Source: a candidate division WOR-1 bacterium RIFOXYB2_FULL_46_45 (GTDB lineage: Bacteria > Margulisbacteria > WOR-1 > XYC2-FULL-46-14). From it: 64,000 bases of DNA. The notes under the pieces are model-generated. The model had not been told where the DNA came from. It did not search any database and worked only from the letters and a program-made list of their open reading frames with translations. The stretch lies in assembly GCA_001771585.1 (NCBI GenBank), contig MEUE01000001.1, forward strand, positions 317,789 to 381,788, read 5' to 3'. The position numbers and the translations under genes are program-made. Below, piece after piece: positions 7,324 through 15,882 of the stretch; the first letter of the stretch is position 1, and each line of letters opens with the position of its first letter.

Positions 7324-10300
7324 TTATGCTGCTATCGGTACCGATTCCATTTTTACCTCAACCGAACCGGTTCCAAGCAAATTTTCCAATTGCGATACCA
7401 GTTCCGGGGTAATTGACACGCGGTATTTTGAGCTGGCCGCGATCAGCTTACCGTCATAAACGATCTCAACCGGATTATTACCCTGCGACGCCAGCAGCGC
7501 CTCTTTCACCTTTAGCAAAACACTCTTATCCTTAAGGTCGAAAATATCCAGATGGAGCATCCGCTCTTTTGTGACCGCCAGCAGACGGTGAACGCTGTCG
7601 GCCACAACGTTAAGTTCGTCGTTTCGAATATCGCGGTTAACCTTCCCCTTTACCACCACCACCGCGTCATCCATCAGAAGCTCCGAACACTGTTTAAAGG
7701 TTTTTGGAAAAACAATCAGCACGGTAACGCCGCTCAAATCCTCAATATTGCAGATCAGCATCGCGTCCCCTTTTTTGGTGTTGAGACGCCGGCAGGACGA
7801 GATCAATCCTCCGACAACAACCGCGTCTCCTTCGCTCTTGTCCGAAATCTCGGATATTTTATCCTTCACCTGCGCCTCCAGGGAATCTTTGACATACTCT
7901 AATGGATGGTTTGAGACATAAAAACCGAGCAGTTCCTTCTCCATCTGTAGCAGCTGATCCATCGGTAATTCCGGAATATCTTCCGGTTCCGCCGCTTCCA
8001 TCTCAACCGCAAAAAGTGAGCTTTGTCCCGAGTTTTCGTGTTTTAATTCCTTTGAAGCTTTTGACAGCACGGAGTCCATATTGGAAAGCAAATAGGCGCG
8101 CGTCCGCCCGAAACAGTCAAACGCCCCCGCTTTGATCAAGCTCTCGACCACCTTTTTGTTCACCGTCCGGGAATCGACCCTTTTGCAAAAATCAAGGAAC
8201 GATTTATAGGGCTTGTCTCCCCTTCTTTCAATGATCGAATCGATCGCCGCGATCCCGACATTCTTGATCGCGGTCAAACCAAAGCGGATGTTTTTTTCAA
8301 AAACAGAAAACTGCTTCTCGCTCCGGTTTACGTCCGGCTGGAGGATTTGAATCCCCATCTTTTGCGCCTCGGCCAAATAAAGAGAAACTTTGTCGGTGTT
8401 CCCCATCACCGAAGTCAACAGGGCCGCCATAAATTGGACCGGATAATTGGCCTTCAGATAGGCGGTATGATAAGAGATGAAAGCGTAAGCGGTCGAATGG
8501 GATTTGTTAAAGCCGTAGCCGGCAAACTTGGCGCAGAGGTTAAAAAGGGTCGCCGCCTTGTGCTTTGAAAAGCCGCGCTTGACCGCACCTGTTATAAAAT
8601 GCTCTTTCTGCTCTTCCATCTCTTTAACTTTTTTCTTTCCCATCGCCGCCCGCAAAACATCGGCCTGCCCCATCGAAAAACCAGCGATCTTTGAGGCGAT
8701 CTCCATCACCTGCTCCTGATAGAGGATCACACCGTAAGTTAAGGATAAGATCGGCATAAGTTCGGGGAGTTCGTATTTTACTTCAACCTGCTTGTGTTTC
8801 CTTTTTACGTAATCGGTCACCATTCCGGACTCAAGCGGCCCCGGACGATAAAGCGCCAAAAGAGCGATGATTTCCTCAAAATTATCCGGACGGAGGTCTT
8901 TGATCAAAGCCCGCATTCCTCTTGATTCAAGCTGGAAGATCCCCGTTGTTTCCGCCGAACGCAGCAGCGCGAAGGTCTTTTCATCGTCAAAAGGAATTTT
9001 TGACATATCCAAATCATCCCCGATCAGGCGGACCGCGTACGCGATCATCGTCAAATTGCGCAGGCCGAGAAAATCCATTTTCAGCAGACCGATCTTTTCA
9101 AGATCGGACATCGGCGCCTGGGTTACGATCACCCCCTCGTCCAATTCCTGCAAAGCGACATAGTCGGTCAGCGGCTCTTTGGAAATTACTACTCCGGCCG
9201 CGTGGACCGAAGCATGACGGGAAAAACCCTCCAGCCGCCTTGCGGTATCGATCAAATCTTTGGCGGTTTCATCATGATCATATTTTTCTTTAAGCTCCTT
9301 GCTCAATTCAAGCCCTTTTTCCAAGGTCATATCCGGTGCAAAGGGGACCATCTTGGCCAGGCGGTCAACCTCCGGAAGCGGAATCCCCTTGGTCCGTCCC
9401 ACATCCCGCAGGACTCCCCGCGCCGCCATGGTCCCGAAGGTGACGATTTGCGCCACGTGGTCTTTTCCGTATTTTTTTGTGACATACTCGAGAACTTCTC
9501 CCCGCCGCTCGATACAAAAATCGATATCGATATCGGGCATCGAGATTCTCTCCAGATTGAGAAACCGTTCAAAGATCAGACCGTACTTCATCGGATCGAC
9601 ATCGGTAATTCCAAGGGCATAAGAAACAATGCTCCCCGCCGCCGAGCCGCGGCCGGGACCGACCTGTATCCCGTTGCTTTTGGCGTAGTTGATAAAGTCC
9701 TGGACGATCAAAAAATAGCCGGCATAGCCCATCTTCTCAATCGTATAAAGTTCGTATTTAACCCGGTCGTTGATCTCCGGAGGGACCATCGTCCCGTATC
9801 TTTTTTTGATCCCGTCTATTACCAATTTTTCAAGATAGCTGTCCAAGGTCTCTCCCGAAGGGGTTATAAAATGCGGCAGGCGCAAGGTTCCCATTTCAAT
9901 TTCAACATTGCATTTGTCGGCCACCTCAACCGTATTTAAGATGGCGTCCTCAAAACCGGGGAGCGCTTCACGCATCTCTTCTATGGTCTTAAGATAAAGT
10001 TCGCGGCTTTCAAAACGGAGGCGCTTCTCCTGCTTGATTTCCGAATTGGTCCCGATGCACATCAAGACATCCTGCATGTCGGCATCTTCTTTGTTTAAGT
10101 AGTGGGCATCGTTGGTGGCAACCAGTTTGATCTTTAATTGATTCGCTATTTCCCTCAATCCCAAATTGATAATTTTATTTTCGGCCAGGGCGACATCCTG
10201 AACTTCAAGATAAAAATCGTCTTTAAAAAGATCTTTGAACCAAGCGGCAGTTTTAACGGCTTCTTCCCTCCGTCCGGCCAAAATCAACTGCGGTATTTCC

Positions 10301-10734
10301 CCTTTTGGACAGCCGGACATGACAACCAGTCCCTCTTTATATTTTTCAATCAGTTCGTGGTCGATCCGGGGCTTAGAATAGAAACCTTCAATTGACGCGA
10401 GGGAGGCGAGCTTTAGTATATTCTTATAGCCACCATAATCTTTCGCAAGGAGAGTCAAATGATAGGGGGAGCGGTCCTCTTTGGTCTCTTTGTCAAAGCG
10501 GGTACGCGGCGCGCAATAAAACTCGCAACCCAAAATCGGTTTTATCCCCGCTTCTTTTGCCGCGGAATAAAAGCTGATCAGAGCGTAAGTGTTCCCATGG
10601 TCGGTCACCGCCGCCGCCGGCATCTTCAGCTCTTTCAGGCGCCTTATCAAAAACGGAATCCTCGACGCGCCGTCCAGTAAACTGAATTCCGAATGGACAT
10701 GCAGGTGGATAAAATCGGCTGATTTAGAAGACAT
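7324..10734 (-). CDS. dnaE: DNA polymerase III alpha subunit
   Basis: At 1136 residues this is a full-length DnaE-type replicative polymerase. The PHP domain opens with [13 protein letters not shown]. The palm aspartates are in P-D-I-D-I-D-F near residue 398, with the partner M-D-F-L-G-L-R-N-L near 550. Helix-hairpin-helix and OB-fold regions follow (V-V-G-G-L-I-S-S near residue 980). It is DnaE1-like in its ending and lacks an exonuclease insertion, so proofreading must come from elsewhere. The ATG lies 9 bases from a TATAAT with no ribosome site. Confidence 0.97.
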   Translation of the reverse strand: MSSKSADFIHLHVHSEFSLLDGASRIPFLIRRLKELKMPAAAVTDHGNTYALISFYSAAKEAGIKPILGCEFYCAPRTRFDKETKEDRSPYHLTLLAKDYGGYKNILKLASLASIEGFYSKPRIDHELIEKYKEGLVVMSGCPKGEIPQLILAGRREEAVKTAAWFKDLFKDDFYLEVQDVALAENKIINLGLREIANQLKIKLVATNDAHYLNKEDADMQDVLMCIGTNSEIKQEKRLRFESRELYLKTIEEMREALPGFEDAILNTVEVADKCNVEIEMGTLRLPHFITPSGETLDSYLEKLVIDGIKKRYGTMVPPEINDRVKYELYTIEKMGYAGYFLIVQDFINYAKSNGIQVGPGRGSAAGSIVSYALGITDVDPMKYGLIFERFLNLERISMPDIDIDFCIERRGEVLEYVTKKYGKDHVAQIVTFGTMAARGVLRDVGRTKGIPLPEVDRLAKMVPFAPDMTLEKGLELSKELKEKYDHDETAKDLIDTARRLEGFSRHASVHAAGVVISKEPLTDYVALQELDEGVIVTQAPMSDLEKIGLLKMDFLGLRNLTMIAYAVRLIGDDLDMSKIPFDDEKTFALLRSAETTGIFQLESRGMRALIKDLRPDNFEEIIALLALYRPGPLESGMVTDYVKRKHKQVEVKYELPELMPILSLTYGVILYQEQVMEIASKIAGFSMGQADVLRAAMGKKKVKEMEEQKEHFITGAVKRGFSKHKAATLFNLCAKFAGYGFNKSHSTAYAFISYHTAYLKANYPVQFMAALLTSVMGNTDKVSLYLAEAQKMGIQILQPDVNRSEKQFSVFEKNIRFGLTAIKNVGIAAIDSIIERRGDKPYKSFLDFCKRVDSRTVNKKVVESLIKAGAFDCFGRTRAYLLSNMDSVLSKASKELKHENSGQSSLFAVEMEAAEPEDIPELPMDQLLQMEKELLGFYVSNHPLEYVKDSLEAQVKDKISEISDKSEGDAVVVGGLISSCRRLNTKKGDAMLICNIEDLSGVTVLIVFPKTFKQCSELLMDDAVVVVKGKVNRDIRNDELNVVADSVHRLLAVTKERMLHLDIFDLKDKSVLLKVKEALLASQGNNPVEIVYDGKLIAASSKYRVSITPELVSQLENLLGTGSVEVKMESVPIAA

Positions 10735-10743
10735 GGTCTTCTT

Positions 10744-10749
10744 ATTATA
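10744..10749 (-). promoter_or_regulatory. -10 box of dnaE
   Basis: On the minus strand TATAAT lies 9 bases before the dnaE ATG, just after the stop of the DUF5679 gene. No -35 is recognisable. This would give a leaderless or very short-leader mRNA. Confidence 0.45.
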
Positions 10750-10758
10750 TCATGAGCT

Positions 10759-10899
10759 CTACCCGCCGATTTTAAACATCTTGGTGCCGCAAGTAGGACA
10801 GGTTCCTTTGGCGGCCTTTCTCCCATTTTTCATGGTAACAGGCTTAACGTCTTTCATCTCTTTTTTCTTTTTGCATTTCATGCAGTATGCTTCAGTCAT
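10759..10899 (-). CDS. DUF5679-type zinc-ribbon microprotein (46 aa)
   Basis: This short gene encodes 46 residues, starting M-T-E-A-Y-C-M-K-C and ending C-P-T-C-G-T-K-M-F-K-I-G-G. Two C-x2-C pairs (C6/C9 and C34/C37) form a zinc ribbon around a basic, Lys-rich middle with N-G-R-K-A. This is the layout of the DUF5679 family, common in uncultured bacterial phyla and of unknown function. A near-perfect GGGGAGGTGAT lies upstream of the ATG, which strongly supports translation. It sits between the beta-helix gene and dnaE on the same strand. A nucleic-acid or ribosome-associated role is only a guess from its charge. Confidence 0.85.
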   Translation of the reverse strand: MTEAYCMKCKKKKEMKDVKPVTMKNGRKAAKGTCPTCGTKMFKIGG

Positions 10900-10931
10900 T
10901 CTATATCACCTCCCCCATTAGTATATCAGAA

Positions 10932-13676
10932 TCAATCCTGCACCACCAGATGTCCGGTCGCGATCACCCGGTTTTGCGCGATGACTTTAATAAAATAAAT
11001 ACCATTGGGAACCAATCCTCCGCCGATCTCGGATATCCCGTTATATTCCACTTCATTGTAGCCCGCTTTGCCTCCGTTGTTTCCCGACGCGATCGATGTT
11101 TTCCAGTGAAGTTTGCCGTATTTGTTTATAAGATAAATTGTCACATCGGCATCGGTACTCAATTGATAGCCCAGTTTAAGCGTTGGACTTGTTAGCGGCT
11201 TATAAATCGTTGGATAAGGGTTAACCTGCCCTAAAATTTTGGGAGATTTGGAACTGATGGTAAAAGCGGCCGATTCGGCAGTGGCAATTTGAGAAGGAGA
11301 ATGAACTACCGCTTTTACTTTTGATTGGGTGCTGTCCGCTTTGGGAAGGGTCCAGCTGTAGCTTCCGGTATTGCTTATGCCGGAAACAATCGCGGTATAG
11401 GTTGCCCCGTTATCGGTTGAATAGTGAAGATCAACGGAGGTAACATCCGCCGAAGCGTGCCAGGTGATGTAATGGGTCGATTCTTCCTGCCAGTTGTCGC
11501 CGCTGACAGGAGTTATGACTCTAACCTCGGGAGTCGCTCCGCTATATTGATACGCTCCCATATCCGCCCCGGCCGGAGTCCCGGTGTTGATGCAGGGTGA
11601 ATTAAAAGCCAAATTATAATCATTGTTGACCGAATCGGAAAACAAAGGATTCGCGTGGATGGTCGCGGTCTTGGTAATTGTTCCGTTGAAGTTATAATAC
11701 GACAAAGCATTTCCGTAAATATCGGAATAACTGACCGTAACCGTTCCGGTTTCATTTGAAACGCCGACCGTCCCGCTGGCAATATTCGATCCGGTCGGAT
11801 CAGAAGAGATTATGCAGTTTTTAATATTTGCCGCCGCATCTCTGATTTGTATTCCCTTGTTCATATCCACGATCGTACAATGGTCAATGGTAACCGTCTG
11901 GGACGGAATAGTATCGACATCAATGCCAAAATCAACTCCTCTTATTTCATTGGTACTGACAACGGTTGGACTCACGGCCGTCCCATCCCCTCCCAAAAAT
12001 ATCCCCTTTACATCCGCCAATCTTGTCCCGACAATAACATTGTTTTCAATTTTTGAACCGTTAGCTCCATTAGACAAAGACACCAGTCCGTTTAATCCCT
12101 GTATTCTGCTGAAGTTTAAATATAAGTATTTTACATCTTTATCGGCATATATTTCATTATTAGCATTTTCCAGCCCCGCAACCAGATCCCCATCGGCATT
12201 GGTACCGATATAATTAAAAGAAACCTCATTGGAATCTGTTCCCGTGCCGAGAACCTCAATCCCATTATCGTTGTTTCCTGAAATTATATTTTTTCCGGCC
12301 GCCGTCCCATTCCCAATATCGTTGTAGGAAGCACCACCCCCCAGATAAATACCATCCACAGCATTCCCCAAAGCAACCGCACCAGTGGAATCCAATCCGA
12401 TATAATTGCCTAAAATAACATTATTCGATGCGTTGTCAAGGATTATTCCGGAGCTGGAATTTCCCGAAATAATATTTCTGTCACCAATAGAAACCCCTCC
12501 AACCGTGTTGCTACTTGATCCATTGGAAAAAGCTATACCGCTTAAGCCATTCCCTAAAGCGGTCGATCCGTTAATATCTGTGCCGATATAATTTCCTTTG
12601 ATCGTGCTTAAACTGGTACCAATTGATATCCCCGACCGGGTATTGCCGGAAATTATATTTCTTCCGCCGGAAGTTCCATTTCCAATATTATTGTTTTGGG
12701 AGGCGCCAAAAATAAAAACTCCCTCATCCCCATTCGCCAAAGCACTTGTCCCATTCGCGGCCACTCCAATATAATTGCCCAATATCAGGTTATCGTCACT
12801 CTCATCAATGTTGATCCCCGCATCGGTGTTCCCCGATATAATATTCCCTTCACCACTCAAGACCCCGCCAACCTCGTTGCTTGCGGATTGGATCAAATTA
12901 ATTCCGGCCAATCCATTTGCTAAAGCGGCAGTTCCGAGCCGGTTTGTTCCTATATAATTCCCTAAAATCCGGTTCTGTGAGGAAGAGCTCCCTACAATAT
13001 CAATCCCGTATAAAGTATTCCCCGAAATAAGATTCCTTCTTCCGCTTTCACTGCTCCCTATGATATTTGAAAAAGAATTGAAAACATTTATCCCTTTCTC
13101 CGCATTCGCGGCCACAACCTCCCCCGTCGCGTCGGTACCGATATAACAGCCGTAAACTTTTGTATTGCTTATGCCTGCGGCCCCGGTCGGATTAATCACA
13201 ATCCCATCAAGAAAATAATTATTAATAATCATCCTTTCAATTATGCAGTCTTTGGCCGTAACAGTAAGACCGTTTGCACTGCCAGCGTTTGTTCCGTCAA
13301 GCATTATTTCGGGTCCATAGGGATTGGTGTCTCCTTGATTTGTAGTTTGAGTGGTGCCGTCAATGGTCGTTCCTCCGGAAGCGTCCTCAAGGTTCGGCAG
13401 GGCGGCGGTTGGACGAATCCTCCAATAACTTGCTCCCCCCGCGGTTACATATCCGGCATCGGCAGCCGGAATATTAAAAGCAACCGTATCCGCTCCCGGA
13501 TTGCCGTTGGCATCCGTTATTGCCTGACGAAGGGAACCGGCTCCGGCATTGTCGGTGTTGGTCACCGTATACGTCGCCGCATCCGCGGGAAGTGCAAAAT
13601 GCAAAGTGCAAAGTGCAAAACAAACCCAAATTATCAAACTTTGCACTTTGAACTTTGAACTTTGAACTTTTCTCAT
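10932..13676 (-). CDS. Secreted parallel beta-helix repeat protein with FlgD-like C-terminal domain
   Basis: This 914-residue exported protein has a signal peptide ending near P-A-D-A-A, followed by T-Y-T-V-T-N-T-D-N-A-G-A-G-S-L-R-Q-A-I, the usual opening of surface beta-helix proteins. About six long repeats follow with the pattern N-x-I-G-x-G...R-N-I-I-S-G-N...G-I-x-I...I-x-G-N-Y-I-G-T. Then come a fibronectin/Ig-like segment near residue 740 and a C-terminal FlgD-Ig-like module (V-E-Y-N-G...G-L-V-P-N-G-I-Y-F-I-K-V-I-A). It is likely an outer surface or adhesion protein. The ATG at 13676 follows AGGAGGACACA and overlaps the stop of the upstream barrel gene, so the two are coupled. The signal peptide is encoded by an inverted repeat. 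Confidence 0.85.
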   Translation of the reverse strand: MRKVQSSKFKVQSLIIWVCFALCTLHFALPADAATYTVTNTDNAGAGSLRQAITDANGNPGADTVAFNIPAADAGYVTAGGASYWRIRPTAALPNLEDASGGTTIDGTTQTTNQGDTNPYGPEIMLDGTNAGSANGLTVTAKDCIIERMIINNYFLDGIVINPTGAAGISNTKVYGCYIGTDATGEVVAANAEKGINVFNSFSNIIGSSESGRRNLISGNTLYGIDIVGSSSSQNRILGNYIGTNRLGTAALANGLAGINLIQSASNEVGGVLSGEGNIISGNTDAGINIDESDDNLILGNYIGVAANGTSALANGDEGVFIFGASQNNNIGNGTSGGRNIISGNTRSGISIGTSLSTIKGNYIGTDINGSTALGNGLSGIAFSNGSSSNTVGGVSIGDRNIISGNSSSGIILDNASNNVILGNYIGLDSTGAVALGNAVDGIYLGGGASYNDIGNGTAAGKNIISGNNDNGIEVLGTGTDSNEVSFNYIGTNADGDLVAGLENANNEIYADKDVKYLYLNFSRIQGLNGLVSLSNGANGSKIENNVIVGTRLADVKGIFLGGDGTAVSPTVVSTNEIRGVDFGIDVDTIPSQTVTIDHCTIVDMNKGIQIRDAAANIKNCIISSDPTGSNIASGTVGVSNETGTVTVSYSDIYGNALSYYNFNGTITKTATIHANPLFSDSVNNDYNLAFNSPCINTGTPAGADMGAYQYSGATPEVRVITPVSGDNWQEESTHYITWHASADVTSVDLHYSTDNGATYTAIVSGISNTGSYSWTLPKADSTQSKVKAVVHSPSQIATAESAAFTISSKSPKILGQVNPYPTIYKPLTSPTLKLGYQLSTDADVTIYLINKYGKLHWKTSIASGNNGGKAGYNEVEYNGISEIGGGLVPNGIYFIKVIAQNRVIATGHLVVQD
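13591..13670. repeat. Inverted repeat of CAAAGT(T/G) units that encodes a signal peptide
   Basis: Units GTGCAAAGTGCAAA at 13591-13620 face units of CTTTGAACTTTGAACTTT at 13638-13670, around a short spacer. Read on the minus strand, this whole block encodes the start of the beta-helix protein, including the K-V-Q-S-S-K-F-K-V-Q-S motif and the hydrophobic core. Confidence 0.75.
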
Positions 13677-15379
13677 TGTGTCCTCCTGTCCCATTCTTTG
13701 AACAAGACAAAAATAACCAAAAGCACTATCGGGAAGATAATCAGTTTTAACGCCAGGACCAGGAAGCTGGTCGCGATTTGGGGGGCAATCCTTCCCAACT
13801 CCGACAACGGCTTTTCGCCGGAAAAGACCTTTTGCAGTTCTTCAAACGACTGCTGGATCTCCACCACTTCCTGCTGTGGAGGTAGTGGCGGTTCAACTTT
13901 TTCAGGCGCTTCTTTTACTTTTTCTGTCTTTTTCTCCTTCTCTTTTTCTTTCTCCTTTTCCCGTGGCCGTTCGGCCAACAAATCATTCCATGCTTTCCCG
14001 ACATTGTTTCCGGCCGCCCCAAAAGCACTGCCGATCCCCTGTCCGGCATTACCGAAAACGGATCCAATTCCCTGTCCCATCGCGCCAAAGGCGCCGCCAA
14101 TTCCTTTGAAAAATTGTTCCCTGTTTTTAGCCGCCCGCTCCCCTTCTTCCCTCTGTTTGATGGATCTCTCTTCCCTTTCTTTTAGCGACTTTTCCTGATC
14201 TTGTTTTTTCTTCTCTTCTTCCAGTTTTTTGCTCTCCGCTTCCTGCCTCAATTTTGCTTCCCGCGCTTCTTTGGCCCTGATCTCCCTTTGCGCCCTTTCC
14301 AACTCTCTCTGCTGCTCCCTCAACCGGTTTTCTTTTTCTTTGCGCTCTTTTTCGGCCAGCTCACGGGCCTCTCTCTCTTTCTTCTCCTGCGCGAGTTTTG
14401 CTTCCTGCGCTTCGTAATCTTCTTCTTCAAACAAGCCGTAGTTTATGGCAAAGAAATTGTTGCCGGCATCCGGGAATGAGGCAAACTGGTTGTAGGTATA
14501 ATCAAAACGGAATTTCCCCCTCTTCAATCCGATCCCTGCGGTTAAGCTCGACTGGTCAAAACCCAGCCGGAGATCCAAAAACCTCAAAGGAGACCATTCC
14601 AGTCCGGTATGGAACGCCAGCGGGACATTTGAAAGATTGGGATAATAATCGGCATCAATGTTAAAGAGCAGTTTTTCGTTCCCTCTTTTATAAAAACCGT
14701 CGTGGCCGATAATCTTTAAAGAAATACCCCCTTTAAACAGCGTCGGAAGGTCTTCGATTGTCCCCCCCGACCATTCCAGCTTCCCTCCCATCCCCTCCGG
14801 AAGCAGGTTCTTGGCGGTTAAGCCGGCGGAAAAATTGGGGCGGGGTTTAAACAGTATTCCCAGGTCAAGCTCTCTCCCCGCTGCGGTAGTCGTTGCCAGT
14901 TTTTTGGTAAAAAGTTTCAGCGCGGCGCCAAAAGAAAAGGTTTTGTTGAAAGCCGTGCTGTAGGACAAAAGCCAGGTTGAATCGTTGTCCGAAAAGCTGA
15001 CCGCCTCCGTGCTGGTTGTGATCTGCCCGCCGGACACATAGGTATCAAAAGCGGTAAAACCAAAATCGGAACCGATGTAGCCCACCCCGAAAGTTCCTCT
15101 CAGGGTGGGAAAAGCGGCGGCAAAAGAAAAATAATTCACCTCATTCAAAAACTTTCCGGAAAAAGAGGTGGCCTGCACATGGTTCAAACTGGCCAGTCCG
15201 GCCGGGTTGACAAACAGGGCGTTAATATCATCCGCCAAAGCGGAAAAGGCGTTCCCCATCCCCATCGGACGGACGCCAAAAATAAAACCGGCCGGATCAT
15301 CGGCGGTTTTATTAGCGGCCAAAACCAGCCCGCCCGATAAGCAAAGAAAAAACAACGCAATCAGGCAGAATTTTTTCAT
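13673..15379 (-). CDS. PorV/UPF0164-like outer membrane barrel with coiled coil and C-terminal transmembrane helix
   Basis: This 568-residue protein has a signal peptide (1-21). Residues 25-315 resemble PorV/UPF0164 barrels (P-M-G-M-G-N-A-F-S-A-L-A-D-D-I-N-A-L-F-V-N-P-A-G-L). An unbroken Glu/Lys/Arg-rich coiled coil spans 318-425, followed by a glycine-rich repeat with G-x-G-S-x-F-G-x-A-G-Q (426-462) and a Lys/Glu then Pro-rich stretch (470-505). A hydrophobic helix (about 536-560) precedes the basic end. A barrel and an inner-membrane-type helix in one chain is unusual. It is coupled to the beta-helix gene downstream and may help place or secrete it. The barrel assignment is firm by pattern; the tether idea is inference. 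Confidence 0.75.
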   Translation of the reverse strand: MKKFCLIALFFLCLSGGLVLAANKTADDPAGFIFGVRPMGMGNAFSALADDINALFVNPAGLASLNHVQATSFSGKFLNEVNYFSFAAAFPTLRGTFGVGYIGSDFGFTAFDTYVSGGQITTSTEAVSFSDNDSTWLLSYSTAFNKTFSFGAALKLFTKKLATTTAAGRELDLGILFKPRPNFSAGLTAKNLLPEGMGGKLEWSGGTIEDLPTLFKGGISLKIIGHDGFYKRGNEKLLFNIDADYYPNLSNVPLAFHTGLEWSPLRFLDLRLGFDQSSLTAGIGLKRGKFRFDYTYNQFASFPDAGNNFFAINYGLFEEEDYEAQEAKLAQEKKEREARELAEKERKEKENRLREQQRELERAQREIRAKEAREAKLRQEAESKKLEEEKKKQDQEKSLKEREERSIKQREEGERAAKNREQFFKGIGGAFGAMGQGIGSVFGNAGQGIGSAFGAAGNNVGKAWNDLLAERPREKEKEKEKEKKTEKVKEAPEKVEPPLPPQQEVVEIQQSFEELQKVFSGEKPLSELGRIAPQIATSFLVLALKLIIFPIVLLVIFVLFKEWDRRTQ

Positions 15380-15394
15380 TTTATTTTTGTAAGT

Positions 15395-15423
15395 ATAATA
15401 ACAAAGAATAGTTGAACTAACAA
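15395..15423 (-). promoter_or_regulatory. Sigma-70-type promoter of the barrel gene
   Basis: On the minus strand, TTGTTA at 15418-15423, a 17-base spacer, and TATTAT at 15395-15400. Its -35 directly abuts the -35 of the opposite promoter, so the two promoters share one polymerase landing zone. Confidence 0.55.
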
Positions 15424-15440
15424 CTGTTTTTAAGTATAAT
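15412..15440 (+). promoter_or_regulatory. Sigma-70-type promoter of the sensor kinase operon
   Basis: TTGAAC at 15412-15417, a 17-base spacer and a perfect TATAAT at 15435-15440. It places the transcript start near 15447, a few bases before the ATG at 15451, which rules out the ATG at 15442. Confidence 0.65.
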
Positions 15441-15450
15441 CATGCTTGAC

Positions 15451-15882
15451 ATGAAAAAATTGATCTGGATACTGGCAATCTTTACCGCTGTGGCCGTCAT
15501 TGTTTCGCTCGCGCTCAACTATTTTAATAATAACTTAAATTCGGAAAGCCGGGATTTTGTCGACACTACTTTTAGGAAAATTATAACCGATTGGGATTCA
15601 AACCTTTTAATTGCCAACTCTTCCCCCTCCATGCTTGCCATGCTCCCGAAAGAAAAACTAAAGGCCTCCTTCAACGCGCTGGGAAAAGACTTGGGGGCGC
15701 TCAAAAAATACCGGGGAGCAAGCGGCCAGGTCGGCATAAATTTTGAAGAAAATAAACAGGTCGTTACCGCCACCTACGACGTGGCCTGCGCGTTCGAAAA
15801 AACCGAAGCGGTTTTTCGGCTTCAGCTCATAAGGGAAGCGGGAAAATGGCAAATTAAAGCCATAAGCGTTAATAAAAAATGA
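15451..15882 (+). CDS. Small membrane-anchored protein with NTF2-like C-terminal part
   Basis: From this ATG the protein is 143 residues: one N-terminal transmembrane helix (K-L-I-W-I-L-A-I-F-T-A-V-A-V-I-V) and an outside domain ending in V-F-R-L-Q-L-I-R-E-A-G-K-W-Q-I-K-A-I-S-V. That last pattern, a strand, a turn with G-K-W-x-I, and a strand, is typical of small NTF2-like/DUF3887-DUF4878 domains. Function is unknown. It overlaps the histidine kinase gene by ATGA, so it may be a periplasmic sensing or accessory subunit for that kinase. An ATG at 15442 is 1 base after the -10 box and is rejected. Confidence 0.65.
   Translation: MKKLIWILAIFTAVAVIVSLALNYFNNNLNSESRDFVDTTFRKIITDWDSNLLIANSSPSMLAMLPKEKLKASFNALGKDLGALKKYRGASGQVGINFEENKQVVTATYDVACAFEKTEAVFRLQLIREAGKWQIKAISVNKK

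Noticed and set aside
9202-9939. A 245-codon open frame on the plus strand inside dnaE
   Set aside because: It lies fully antisense to conserved polymerase motifs, has a poor amino acid mix and no ribosome site; it is a shadow of the codon bias of dnaE.
13591-13670. Repeat units considered as a CRISPR array
   Set aside because: Units are about 7 bases, without unique spacers, and form an inverted arrangement inside a coding region.
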